Under the pieces are notes generated by a model. It was given only the letters and a program-made list of their open reading frames with translations. It did no database searches and was not told where the DNA came from. Source: Caldicellulosiruptor changbaiensis (GTDB lineage: Bacteria; Bacillota; Thermoanaerobacteria; Caldicellulosiruptorales; Caldicellulosiruptoraceae). From it: a DNA stretch of 64,000 nt. This document shows positions 17,452-25,615 of the stretch, one piece after another (position 1 is the stretch's first letter; each line of letters opens with the position of its first letter). The stretch lies in contig NZ_CP034791.1 in the NCBI RefSeq assembly GCF_003999255.1, positions 949,001-1,013,000 on the forward strand, in the 5' to 3' direction. Both the position numbers and the translations under genes were made by a program.

Positions 17452-17922
17452 ATGGCATCAACCTCTATTATTCAGCATGATCCAGATGAGCCACCGTACG
17501 TAAATTTGCTAAACATATGCAGAAACAATGTAATTGAATTGAACAATATTTATTTATCAATGTTCATATATACAAATGGAAATGCTGCCTTAGCATATTC
17601 TGCAAAAGTTGCATATTGGACATCTAAAGTAAGAGAAGGTGGTGATTGGGATTACAAACTAATATATGGCTGGAATAAATTGTACAAAATAATTGTTAAT
17701 GGCAAAGCAGAATATGTCTATGGAGAAGATATTGGTAATATTAATTATGGATATACGGGTAGATCATTACCTCTTCCACCAGAAATTTTATGTGCAGCTG
17801 CTGGAGTTGTTCAAATATTAACTGGAAATTTTGAAATTTCTTACTATAAAAGCTATTTTGATGATCCGGAAGATCAAGAAGCAATTAGGAAAGGGATATC
17901 ATGGTATGAGCAAGGTTTATAA
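17452..17922 (+). CDS. Orphan Toxin_44-like toxin tip
   Basis: A 156-residue protein resembling the C-terminal Bacterial toxin 44 domain of polymorphic toxins: VREGGDWDYK, NINYGYTGR, an AAAGVVQI stretch and the terminal DDPEDQEAIRKGISWY. It lacks a signal peptide and any delivery domain. No good Shine-Dalgarno precedes ATG 17452, and a stop closes the frame just upstream. It is best read as a detached toxin tip. The first 12 bases after its ATG (GCATCAACCTCT) recur at 22248, where a radical-SAM fragment begins. The overlapping downstream gene is a plausible immunity partner. Confidence 0.6.
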   Translation: MASTSIIQHDPDEPPYVNLLNICRNNVIELNNIYLSMFIYTNGNAALAYSAKVAYWTSKVREGGDWDYKLIYGWNKLYKIIVNGKAEYVYGEDIGNINYGYTGRSLPLPPEILCAAAGVVQILTGNFEISYYKSYFDDPEDQEAIRKGISWYEQGL

Positions 17923-18331
17923 ATCTAATGGTTCAGCTAAAGTAAACAATGGTTCTTTTAAAAGAATATTAATCAAATTACTGATGACAATATTAATGCT
18001 TATATTATTATTTTCTTTATTTGTCTACTGGCGATTTTTTGATATAAACATGCTTCCGCATGGCGAATTTTTAAAGGAATCTTTATCCCCTGATGGGAAA
18101 TATAAAATTAAATTTTACTTAATCAACGGCGGTGCAACAACAGCATTTGGAGTTAGAGGAGAGCTGTGTTATAAAAATGGCTTAAAAATTAGAAACATAT
18201 ACTGGGATTACCCGGAAGATAAAGCTGATGTTAAATGGATAAATAATCATGTAGTTATAATTAATGGTCACAGATTAGACATTTTTAAAGACTCTTTTGA
18301 TTGGAGAAAAGAACCTGTAAAAAGGCGATAG
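17906..18331 (+). CDS. DUF5412-like membrane-anchored protein, putative immunity
   Basis: A 141-residue protein from ATG 17906, overlapping the toxin-like gene by 17 nt. It has a short basic N-terminus, one membrane helix (KLLMTILMLILLFSLFVYW) and an outward domain with LSPDGKYKIKFYLINGGATT, KIRNIYWDYP, HVVIINGHRLDI. This matches my recollection of DUF5412 proteins, often found beside polymorphic toxins. An upstream ATG (17831) in the same frame lies deep in the preceding gene and is less likely. The overlap implies translational coupling. Immunity is inferred. Confidence 0.55.
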   Translation: MSKVYKSNGSAKVNNGSFKRILIKLLMTILMLILLFSLFVYWRFFDINMLPHGEFLKESLSPDGKYKIKFYLINGGATTAFGVRGELCYKNGLKIRNIYWDYPEDKADVKWINNHVVIINGHRLDIFKDSFDWRKEPVKRR

Positions 18332-18414
18332 AATAATTTTGAATAAAAAAACAAAAATCTCAGGGAAAGTGAACAGAGTATTTTTTCGCTATAGAATTTT
18401 TCTTAAGCTTAAAT

Positions 18415-18457
18415 AGCCTGCAATCCTTTATTTTCAAAGATTTGCAGGTTATTTTTA
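18415..18457 (+). terminator. Terminator after toxin/immunity module
   Basis: CCTGCAA...TTTGCAGG, with inner pairing CTTT/AAAG, is followed by a T-rich tract. The remaining 18332-18720 stretch holds no gene; it may contain the left end of the IS256-type relic. Confidence 0.6.
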
Positions 18458-18721
18458 TTTCAGCAATCTACAAAAGTCCCTTTGTAAAAATAAAGGCGAT
18501 TTTTTCTTTTTTTGTAATATAATTTTATGGATAAATTTGATAAAATGTATAGATACGTAAAGGAACAAAAATTAGGCTCTATAATAAATATTGGGTTAGA
18601 TAAATAGGGAAAAATATAGCACTTATTCTGAATGTCTGCTATAATATGATTGTTTTTAAGGGTAAATGGATAGAGAAGGAAGGAGCATCAGTTGAGTCTA
18701 TATAATTGTGTAAAAAAGGAT

Positions 18722-19925
18722 TGAACCACCTCTCCCCCTCTCTGGTTAGAACAGAGATTAAGAGAAATCAAAAACCAAATTCTTCAAGGGGATGAGGAAA
18801 ACAATATTACCATAGATTCTGAAATTTTGCATTACCTTTTTACAACAGGCACAAAAGACGAGAAATTAGCCAAGTTATTAGAATCAATACTTAATCAAAT
18901 CTTAGCGTATCTTGCTACTGAACAAATTAAGGCTTAAGCCTATCGAGAGGACAGAGGAAAGACAAGACTATCGTAACGGTTATTATTCCAGGAGTTTAAT
19001 TACCAGGGTAGGGACTTTGACTTTGAAAGTGCCAAGACTGCGTAATGGTAAATTTGACTTGCGACCTTTTTGAACGTTATCAGCGAAGTGAACAAGCGCT
19101 TTTATTGGCTATTTAGTGAGATGGTGGTAAATGGAGTATCCACACGAAAGATTGAAGAAATTACTTATGAGTTATGTGGGACTGAGTTTTCAAAATCCAC
19201 CATTTCAGAGCTTTGCAAAAATCTTGATCCTGTAATTGCGCAGTGGAATTCGAGGTTTTTGGAAGAAAAGAAGTTTCCTTTTGTGTAAGCCTGTGCGATG
19301 GTTGTAAAGATAAGAGAAGAAGGTCGCGTTCGACAGAGAAGTCTTCTAATTGGTGTAGGTGTAAATGAAGAAGGTTACAGAGAAGTTTTGGGAGTTATGA
19401 TAGGAGACAGCGAATCAGAAGAAAGCTGGGGAGAATTTTTCTCATGGTTAAAGGAAAGAGGGCTCAATGGAGTCGATTTAGTAGAATCAAGCCATCACAA
19501 AGGGCTTGTACAAGCGATTTATCGACATTTTCAAGGTGCGACCTGGCAAAGGTGTCAAACTCATTTTATGAGAGCTATTTATGACAAGACACCGAAGGGT
19601 TTACAAAAGGAACTACATGCTAAGATAAGAGCTATGTTTGAAGCTCCAGATGCAAAGACAGCAAGAGTACTTCTGAATCAAGTGTTGGAAGAGTACGGAG
19701 GCAAAGCCCCGAAAGCAATGGAAGTTTTAGAAGAAGGATTTGAAGATGCAATAGCGGTTTTAGAACTTCCAGAGCCATACCGAAGGAGGCTGCGCACAAC
19801 TAATATATATTGGAGCGACTGAATGGAGAAATTCGCCGACGAGGAAGGGTTATAAGGTATTTGTTAGCCGAGTGTCATGTATTCGCTTAATAGGTGCTTT
19901 ATTTTAATGGAACAGGATGAAAAAT
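18722..19925 (+). pseudogene. Decayed IS256 (Mutator)-family transposase
   Basis: Several frames together reconstruct a Mutator-type transposase: N-terminal LWLEQRLREIKNQIL and LATEQIKA (about 18740-18937), stops and frameshifts to 19066, then RFYWLFSEMVVNGVSTRKIE (19070-19288) and the core RQRSLLIGVGVNEEGYREVL, WQRCQTHFMRAI (19298-19822). The usual catalytic Asp segment (SDxHxGL) reads ESSHHKGL, so the residue is lost. At least four disruptions; certainly non-functional. Insertion borders could not be fixed. Confidence 0.85.
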
Positions 19926-19929
19926 AGTT

Positions 19930-20951
19930 GTCTACGAGAGAAAACGTTTCAAGCAATTTTTCAAAGGAATTAGGAAAAAGTATTAGTATGTATAGAACAG
20001 AATACGATGAAGAATATGTTTTAAGGTTAGAAAAAAGTTTAAGTAATAAAATTGAGGGATCTAATCTTGTCTACTGAAGTGGTAAACATCGATAACACTG
20101 GAGAGTCTGTATTTGTTGATGCAATAATCAAATGCAAAGATGGAACTTTAAAAAATGTTAGTGATGTTGCAAAATGGGAAAGTAAAAACAATGACATTGC
20201 TATTACTTATCAAGGAAGAATTTTAGCGATAAATAAAGGTCAAACAATTGGGAGAGTATCATTCGCAAACTATACAAAAGAGATAATAGTAAATGTTAAT
20301 AAATAGTAATGATGTAAGTAGTAGAATACTCAAATTACAAAGTAATGACTCCAAGGCTGGAACATTGTCATCTAATTCTAGAGAAGATATAGTCAATAAA
20401 GCTAAAAAGATGGTAGAAATAAGTTGGACACCTAAAAAAGATTTAGTAGGGTGGAGAGGAAACTTTATTTTCGCTAAAGGAAAAACTTATAAAGGGATAC
20501 CCTATTCACAAACAGAATATCAGAAAGATGATACAGGCTTTTTAGAAAGTTTAAATAAAAATGATTTTTATGATTACTATACAAGATTTGGCATAAGGAT
20601 GCCCAAATATGGTAGAGATTGTTCTGCTTTTGTTAGCTTTGCTTGGGGATAAGTAGAAAAATAACTACAGATTTTATAAATGGTATAAAAAATGGAACGT
20701 ACAAAAAAGTAGGAAACTACAACGTCGATAATCCATCAACAAACGATTTATTGAATTCATATCCAAACCTTAAAATGGGAGACGCAGTAGTAAACGCAGG
20801 ACATACATTCTTAATTGCTGCTAATGATTCAAAAAATAAAAAGGTTTATGCATATGAACAAACACCTTATTATGCTCAATATACCTGTTGGACTTATGAG
20901 CAAATGGCAAATGGTAAATATATGCCTTTTACATTACCTTCTCTAAATTAA
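19930..20951 (+). pseudogene. Frameshifted secreted protein: Big_2-like plus NlpC/P60-like domains
   Basis: Pieces in three frames form one product. ELGKSISMYRTEYDEEY (to about 20076) is followed by an Ig-like Big_2-type domain (GESVFVDAIIKCKDG to EIIVNVN, to about 20300). A cysteine peptidase-like domain follows, with RMPKYGRDCSAFVSFAWG, then after a one-base loss near 20648 SRKITTDFINGI and MGDAVVNAGHTFLIAA. Cys in GRDCSAF and His in NAGHTF fit an NlpC/P60 or CHAP dyad. The 5' end is lost into the IS256-type relic. It parallels the amidase-like gene of cassette 4 and, like it, is followed by a lipoprotein gene. Confidence 0.65.
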
Positions 20952-20986
20952 TATAGAACTTAAAAAATTTCAGGGAGAGAAAGTAA

Positions 20987-21568
20987 ATGAAAAGAAAAAA
21001 GGTTAAAAGCCTCACTTTGTCGTTAGAAATATTACTAATTTTGTTTTTATTGCTAACAGCTTGTAGAGACAATAACTTATCTCTATCCCCTGGAAGTATG
21101 AAATATGATTACAAGTATTATTCTAATTATACCTATGTATTTGTGGATAAATTTACTCACAAAAAAAATGAGCAAAAAACTTTTAGCTTTAAGTATCCTA
21201 AAGGTTGGATAATTGAAAAAGAGCCAGCATGGGAGGCTTCAACTGAAAAGGAATCTTCCCCTGAATGGGGAGTAGTTGTATATAAAGATAATGATAGAGA
21301 AAATAGAATAGGTATATATGGAGTTGTTTCTCCTAGTTATGGAAATCAAATAAAAGAAGATAAAAGTTATATTAAGTCAGATCTTATAGTAGATAACTTT
21401 AAAAAAGGAGAAGTATACTCTAAAATAAGAGATGATAAAATTGAACTATATGTCTTTTATGAATCAAGTTCAAATATATATCCTCTGTTTGCAGTAGCAG
21501 CGTTAGACAAAGATTTCTATAAAAAATTTCGAAATGAAATATGGCATATAATAGCAAGTGTCCAATAA
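20987..21568 (+). CDS. Lipoprotein of unknown function
   Basis: A 193-residue protein with a basic start (MKRKKVK), hydrophobic core and lipobox LLTAC, so probably a membrane-anchored lipoprotein. The mature part (FSFKYPKGWIIEKEP, EWGVVVYKDNDREN, AVAALDKDFYKKFR) resembles PsbP/DUF-type domains seen in secreted Gram-positive proteins, without a firm assignment. GGGAGAGAAAG precedes ATG. It follows the P60-like pseudogene by 35 nt and ends 60 nt before the copied MMPL 3' end. A protective role toward that lost enzyme is possible. Confidence 0.5.
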   Translation: MKRKKVKSLTLSLEILLILFLLLTACRDNNLSLSPGSMKYDYKYYSNYTYVFVDKFTHKKNEQKTFSFKYPKGWIIEKEPAWEASTEKESSPEWGVVVYKDNDRENRIGIYGVVSPSYGNQIKEDKSYIKSDLIVDNFKKGEVYSKIRDDKIELYVFYESSSNIYPLFAVAALDKDFYKKFRNEIWHIIASVQ

Positions 21569-21628
21569 TTGGCTACCTCTGTCTTATAAAATTAGGCATT
21601 TGCAAAATAGATAAAATTAAAAGCAATG

Positions 21629-21909
21629 TTCTTGGAATAGACTACAGTGTATTCTTGCTGATAAGATTTTATGAATATAAAGACTTGGAGATAAACGAGG
21701 CACTGAGACTTACCTCGGCAAATATTGGGCATGTTGTAACCTCAGCTGCTATAATCTTAGCTGGCACATTTGCGGCAATGCTGCCATCTGGGATTTTGAC
21801 ATTAATGCAGGTTTCCATCTGTGTTGTGATAGGCCTTGTTTTGCTTGCATTTTTCCTGCTGCCGTTTTTGTATAATAGTTTGATGAGGATAAAAAGGGAT
21901 GTAATCTAA
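21629..21909 (+). pseudogene. Echo of the MMPL gene 3' end (last ~93 codons)
   Basis: In-frame copy of the MMPL C-terminus: LGIDYSVFLLIRFYEYKDLE through SLMRIKRDVI and stop, against LGIDYSVFLLIRFYEYRELE through SLMRIKRDII at 16828-17106. Differences are mostly synonymous or conservative. It has no start of its own or ribosome binding site and encodes only the final membrane helices, so it is a relic left by duplication or cassette insertion. Terminator and promoter copies follow. Confidence 0.9.
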
Positions 21910-21932
21910 GAAGCATCTTTGAAAAAATTAGG

Positions 21933-21966
21933 AAGCTGCTTCCAAGAAAGGGGGCAGCTTTTTTTA
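21933..21966 (+). terminator. Copied MMPL terminator
   Basis: AAGCTGC pairs with GCAGCTT, followed by T7. It is homologous to 17130-17158; the downstream spacer (AAAGAAAATTAGAGAAATTT) matches 17173 onward. Confidence 0.8.
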
Positions 21967-22066
21967 TTGTGAGGCAGTGAAAGAAAATTAGAGAAATTTA
22001 AAGATATATGAAGAAAGAGATGGTTTTATAGGTAAAAATGGCTGATAATAAGCTAAAAAAACGGGT

Positions 22067-22095
22067 TTGACATAATGAAAATATTGTAATAAAAT
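22067..22095 (+). promoter_or_regulatory. Promoter of module 2 in the MMPL echo array
   Basis: TTGACA, 17-bp spacer, TAAAAT, duplicating the promoter at 17269-17297. No gene lies between it and 22248. Confidence 0.7.
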
Positions 22096-22247
22096 TCAAG
22101 CAAAATATTACAAATAAGCAATATAGCAATTTATTTACGAATTAATAATAATTACAATTAAAGAAAAGAAATTGAACAAGCTAATTAGGATATATTACCA
22201 GTTTATAAAAATATATGCCAATTAACTATTATGTATGCTAATATACA

Positions 22248-22764
22248 GCATCAACCTCTTTGTGTCCGAAAATTGGGGTTAACGCATTTTCATATAGTCC
22301 AATACTTCCTTTTGGAAAAGCATGTGATTATATTTGGCAATATGAAGATATAGTAAGACTTTCTGAAGAAGATAAATATGTTAAAGAAAAATATGGACAT
22401 ATTATTCCATATATTCAACTTAAGGAATTTAATAGAGAATATATTAATAGAAATTGTGGAGCAGGTTGGAAATATATTGTTATAGATCCTCAATTTTACG
22501 TGCATCCATGTGTAATGGCTGATCCTAAAAAGATATTATGGTAAAATAGAACCATATTCACCCTTATTATTTTTTGAATTTTGGAAAGAAAAATTAAGCA
22601 AGTGGGCAAATCTTAATAGTGCTCAAAAAGAGATTTGCAATGAATGCAGCTTTCTAAATTTTTGTATTCCTTGTCCATTGCGTGTTAGAAAGCTTTTTGA
22701 GAAAGGTTTTATAGATAAAGTGAAATGTGCCTGGTATAGTACTAATGATAGTAACATTTTTTAA
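22248..22764 (+). pseudogene. Radical SAM protein, SPASM-domain C-terminal fragment
   Basis: Cysteine-rich C-terminal fragment with CGAGWKYIVIDPQFYVHPC and, after a frameshift near 22535, CNECSFLNFCIPCPLR, typical of SPASM auxiliary iron-sulfur cluster domains of peptide-modifying radical SAM enzymes. The N-terminal half with the CxxxCxxC loop is absent; the fragment starts abruptly at the shared sequence GCATCAACCTCT. Followed by a membrane protein and an ABC transporter, it looks like the remains of a RiPP-type maturation and export locus. A similar enzyme's N-terminus lies at 26817. Confidence 0.75.
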
Positions 22765-22785
22765 TTTTTTTTGAATGATTACAAT

Positions 22786-22860
22786 CAATAATAACAGTAA
22801 CAGAAACGAAATTGTTTATTTCAATAGCAAAATTTAGATGGATTGAGAAATTATACAAAA
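22786..22860 (+). repeat. Echo of the cheW upstream region
   Basis: CAATAATAACAGTAACAG through TTTCAATAGC closely matches 29035-29105 (CAATAATAACAATATCAA through TTTCGATAGC), at roughly 80 percent by eye. The parent lies immediately upstream of cheW, about 6.2 kb downstream. Confidence 0.7.
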
Positions 22861-22879
22861 ATGTATATCGAAAGGGAAG

Positions 22880-23344
22880 ATGAAAATGATGAAATATTAT
22901 ATATACATATACTTTATTTTAGGTTTTTATGGTTATTTAAGATTTGCTTACATGATTTTGAGAGGAAAAAGCATCATAAAAAAAGCTTTTTATTACACAG
23001 ATTCAAACAGAGATAAGTTATGGATTGTTGATATAATAATAGGGGTTTCAGCACTGTTAATATCTTTTACTTATATAGCTCATAAAAATTTTAATAAATA
23101 TCTGTTAACAATAGGTATGTTATATGGTTTAGTGTTAATAATAAGAGGTTTAAAATCTCTTTTCATAAGAAATCCTAATAATTTTATTTTGAGAAAGCTT
23201 TCTAACTATGTGGCAAATTCCTATATAATATTTTCTATCTGGCTTTTATCTGCTGTGATCGAGATGAATGGGATAGAAGGTGGTACAATAGTAATAATAG
23301 GTTTATATTTTGCAACTTATTATGTTTTATGGAAGATAATATAA
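22880..23344 (+). CDS. Small polytopic membrane protein, unknown
   Basis: A 154-residue protein with about four or five predicted membrane helices (YYIYIYFILGFYGYLRFAY, LWIVDIIIGVSALLISF, YLLTIGMLYGLVLIIRGL, YIIFSIWLLSAVIEM, and a C-terminal one). No domain recognised. AAAGGGAAG precedes the ATG. It stands between the radical-SAM fragment and the ABC transporter genes, so a transport accessory or self-protection role in a peptide locus is possible. Very AT-rich compared with core genes. Confidence 0.5.
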   Translation: MKMMKYYIYIYFILGFYGYLRFAYMILRGKSIIKKAFYYTDSNRDKLWIVDIIIGVSALLISFTYIAHKNFNKYLLTIGMLYGLVLIIRGLKSLFIRNPNNFILRKLSNYVANSYIIFSIWLLSAVIEMNGIEGGTIVIIGLYFATYYVLWKII

Positions 23345-23424
23345 TTTGCATATATTGCAACAATAAACAAAATAATAGCAAAAATAAAGAAAAAATAAGA
23401 AATTGGGGGGGAACAAAATTTAAA

Positions 23425-24240
23425 ATGAAAGCAATAGAGATTAAAAAATTAAAAAAGAGCATCAATGGTAAGCTGATTCTCAAAGAAATAAACCTAAACA
23501 TTTATGAAGGAGAAATTTATAGTTTATTGGGGCCAAATGGAGCTGGTAAAACTACTACAATTTATACTTTGTTAGGGCTACTTAAAAAGGATGATGGAGA
23601 GATAAAAATTTTTGGTGAAGAACTTTCGAAAAAACATTTTAAAGAAATAGGGGTTATGTTTGAAATAGAAACTTATAATTTAGAGTGGTCTGTTATAGAT
23701 AATTTGAAGCATATGTGTTATTTGTTTGGAGTAGATGAACATAGAATATATGATTATGTTGAAATATTAGACTTAAAAAGGGAAGATTTTCGTAAAAAAT
23801 TCAAGCAACTTTCAAAAGGAACAAAGAGAAAAATTTCTTTAATTGGTGCTTTAATGCATGATCCTAAAATACTTATTCTGGATGAACCTACATCTGGGTT
23901 AGATCCGGAAATTCAAGTAGTTTTTAAAAAGCTGTTGCTTGATTTAAAAAAGAGAGGTAAAACTGTACTTTTTGTTTCTCACAATTTATATGAGGTACAG
24001 GAAATTAGTGATAGAATTGGATTTATAAAAAGCGGTGAAACGATTTTCGAAATACCTGTTTCAGAAAAGTTTTATTTGGTAGAAGGAGATTATCCTGAAT
24101 TTCAAACCTATAGAGTGAAAAACAGCAAATTATATGTTTTTGATGAGAAAATGTTTCTAAAGATTAAACCAAAGAATTATCAGATGATAGAAAAATTAGA
24201 AGATTTATATGTAAAATTTATAGAAGGGAGGGTTAGTTAA
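23425..24240 (+). CDS. ABC transporter ATP-binding protein
   Basis: A 271-residue ATPase. Walker A is LLGPNGAGKTTT, the signature is LSKGTKRK (variant of LSGGQ), Walker B is ILILDEPTSGLDPE and the switch His is in FVSHN. This is the DRI/CcmA-like class that exports or excludes peptides and antibiotics together with a separate permease. ATG 23425 follows a G7 Shine-Dalgarno tract at 23404-23410. The next gene starts 1 nt after the stop. The context suggests export of, or immunity to, a modified peptide whose maturase is now a fragment. Confidence 0.85.
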   Translation: MKAIEIKKLKKSINGKLILKEINLNIYEGEIYSLLGPNGAGKTTTIYTLLGLLKKDDGEIKIFGEELSKKHFKEIGVMFEIETYNLEWSVIDNLKHMCYLFGVDEHRIYDYVEILDLKREDFRKKFKQLSKGTKRKISLIGALMHDPKILILDEPTSGLDPEIQVVFKKLLLDLKKRGKTVLFVSHNLYEVQEISDRIGFIKSGETIFEIPVSEKFYLVEGDYPEFQTYRVKNSKLYVFDEKMFLKIKPKNYQMIEKLEDLYVKFIEGRVS

Positions 24241-24241
24241 A

Positions 24242-24898
24242 ATGTTTTTTAAAATAATAAAATTAGAAGTCAAAAATTACATTAAAAATGCAATTATATT
24301 ATTACTAATTTTAAACATTGCGGTGTGGTATGCGCTTAAGAATTTTGAACAATTTTTAAATTATTTAAAAGATAAACCTTCTATAAGCTTATTTTATACA
24401 TTGTGTGTTGTAATAACTATTTCATATTCAATTGTATTTATAACAACCATTAATTTCGATAAGGACAAGAGTAGTTATGTTTATCATAGATATTTTACAT
24501 CACCTTTAAGTAATACATTGATATTTTTATCAAAAGTTATTCCAGTTTTAATTACAAGCTCAATAATTGTTTTCATATGGGTTACCTTTATTTTATTAAA
24601 AAGTCATTTGAATAACATTTATTTATTTCTTTTTGTTATTCTCACTGTTTTTGTGTTTTCATTAGGATGTATATTCATAATTTATTCGGTCAGTCTCACT
24701 ACGAAAAACAGCGTATTGATAAGTGGAGTAAAATTTTCACTTGTTTTCTTATTTTCATATATTCCTAAATTGGCATTTTCGAGTAATATATCAATTCAAG
24801 TTTTAAAAGCTGGACTTATATTGTTATGTTGGGGTGTATTTATTGTTGGTTTAGTGATACTTAAAAGGATAAATGTAGAAAAGATAATAACAAGTTAA
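24242..24898 (+). CDS. ABC transporter permease
   Basis: A 218-residue membrane protein with about six helices, starting 1 nt after the ATPase stop, so the two are translated together. It is typical of ABC-2 type permeases that work with short ATPases. No substrate motif is visible. Strong AT bias (many AAA, ATA, TTA codons) sets the pair apart from the flanking core genes and suggests transfer. The copied MMPL terminator follows. Confidence 0.75.
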   Translation: MFFKIIKLEVKNYIKNAIILLLILNIAVWYALKNFEQFLNYLKDKPSISLFYTLCVVITISYSIVFITTINFDKDKSSYVYHRYFTSPLSNTLIFLSKVIPVLITSSIIVFIWVTFILLKSHLNNIYLFLFVILTVFVFSLGCIFIIYSVSLTTKNSVLISGVKFSLVFLFSYIPKLAFSSNISIQVLKAGLILLCWGVFIVGLVILKRINVEKIITS

Positions 24899-24906
24899 TT
24901 CAAACG

Positions 24907-25024
24907 TTTGGAAGAAGCTAATAAATCCGATAATAGCAAGTATCTGCTTCCAAAAATGAGGTAGCTTTTTTATTGTGAGAAAGCGAAAAAAATTGAAGAA
25001 ATTTGAAGATATTTGGAGTAAAAG
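24907..25024 (+). repeat. Third, degenerate copy of the MMPL terminator and spacer
   Basis: CTGCTTCCAAAAATGAGGTA then GCTTTTTTATTGTGAGAAAG matches 21936-21980. TTTGGAAG/CTTCCAAA and AGCTA/TAGCT can pair before the T6. The copy is cut off at 25025 by the IS21-type relic. Confidence 0.7.
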
Positions 25025-25528
25025 TGTTAATGATAAAATAAAATCATCAGAAATGACACAAAAAATTCTCCACCTGGCAATTCCAAAAATACCTTCTGTA
25101 GTGTAGAATAGGGTATATAAAAACTACAGAAGAAGAAAACGAAGGGATGCTGACAATAGCAATGCATATTACAATTCATACATTATACAAACAGGAATGC
25201 AACAAAAGCCAGATAGCCAGAATGCTGGGCATTGATAGAAAAACTGTGAGGAAAGTAATCAAAGATATTGAATAGAAGAGAATGTGGGCATCAATAGGGC
25301 TACCTGGAACAGGAAAGACTCATCTTGCAATAGCGTTAGAATTAAAAGCTGTGTCATTGGTCTATAGGGTACTGGTTACAACAGTAAATAGGATGCTTAA
25401 AGATTTATACATTTCAAGAGCAGGTAATTCATATCAGCAGAAACTAAAAAATACGTCAATGTGGACTTGTTGATTTTAGATAAATTGTGACTGAGGAAAC
25501 TAAATCAAGGAGTCGTTAGAGGTTCAGT
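25025..25528. mobile_element. IS21-family relic with large internal deletion
   Basis: The left end TGTTAATGATAAAATAAAAT is identical to the intact element at 6377. The start of istA (HITIHTLYKQECNKSQIARM) runs to a stop at about 25272, then joins directly to the middle of istB (GLPGTGKTHLAIALELKAVS), losing roughly 1.7 kb. A short AGAA/AGAG similarity at the join suggests deletion between micro-repeats. The 3' end of istB and the right IS end are missing or unrecognisable. Confidence 0.85.
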
Positions 25529-25563
25529 AGTAATGGGTGGTCACAAAGTTTAGATATTTAGTG

Positions 25564-25587
25564 GCAAGTCACTATTTAGTGACTTGC
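25564..25587. promoter_or_regulatory. 11-bp inverted repeat before MFS gene
   Basis: GCAAGTCACTA-TT-TAGTGACTTGC lies 28 nt upstream of the MFS start. No T tract follows, so it is more likely an operator or 5'-leader hairpin than a terminator. Confidence 0.45.
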
Positions 25588-25615
25588 TAACTACAAAAAA
25601 AGGTGAGGGATTTTT

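Noticed and set aside
21541..21909. 122-codon open frame read as a small membrane protein
   Set aside because: Its last 93 codons are a copy of the MMPL C-terminus and the first part is spacer; no ribosome binding site. Treated as an echo/pseudogene.
25564..25587. Strong hairpin before the MFS gene as a terminator
   Set aside because: No T tract follows the stem; kept only as a possible operator or leader hairpin.
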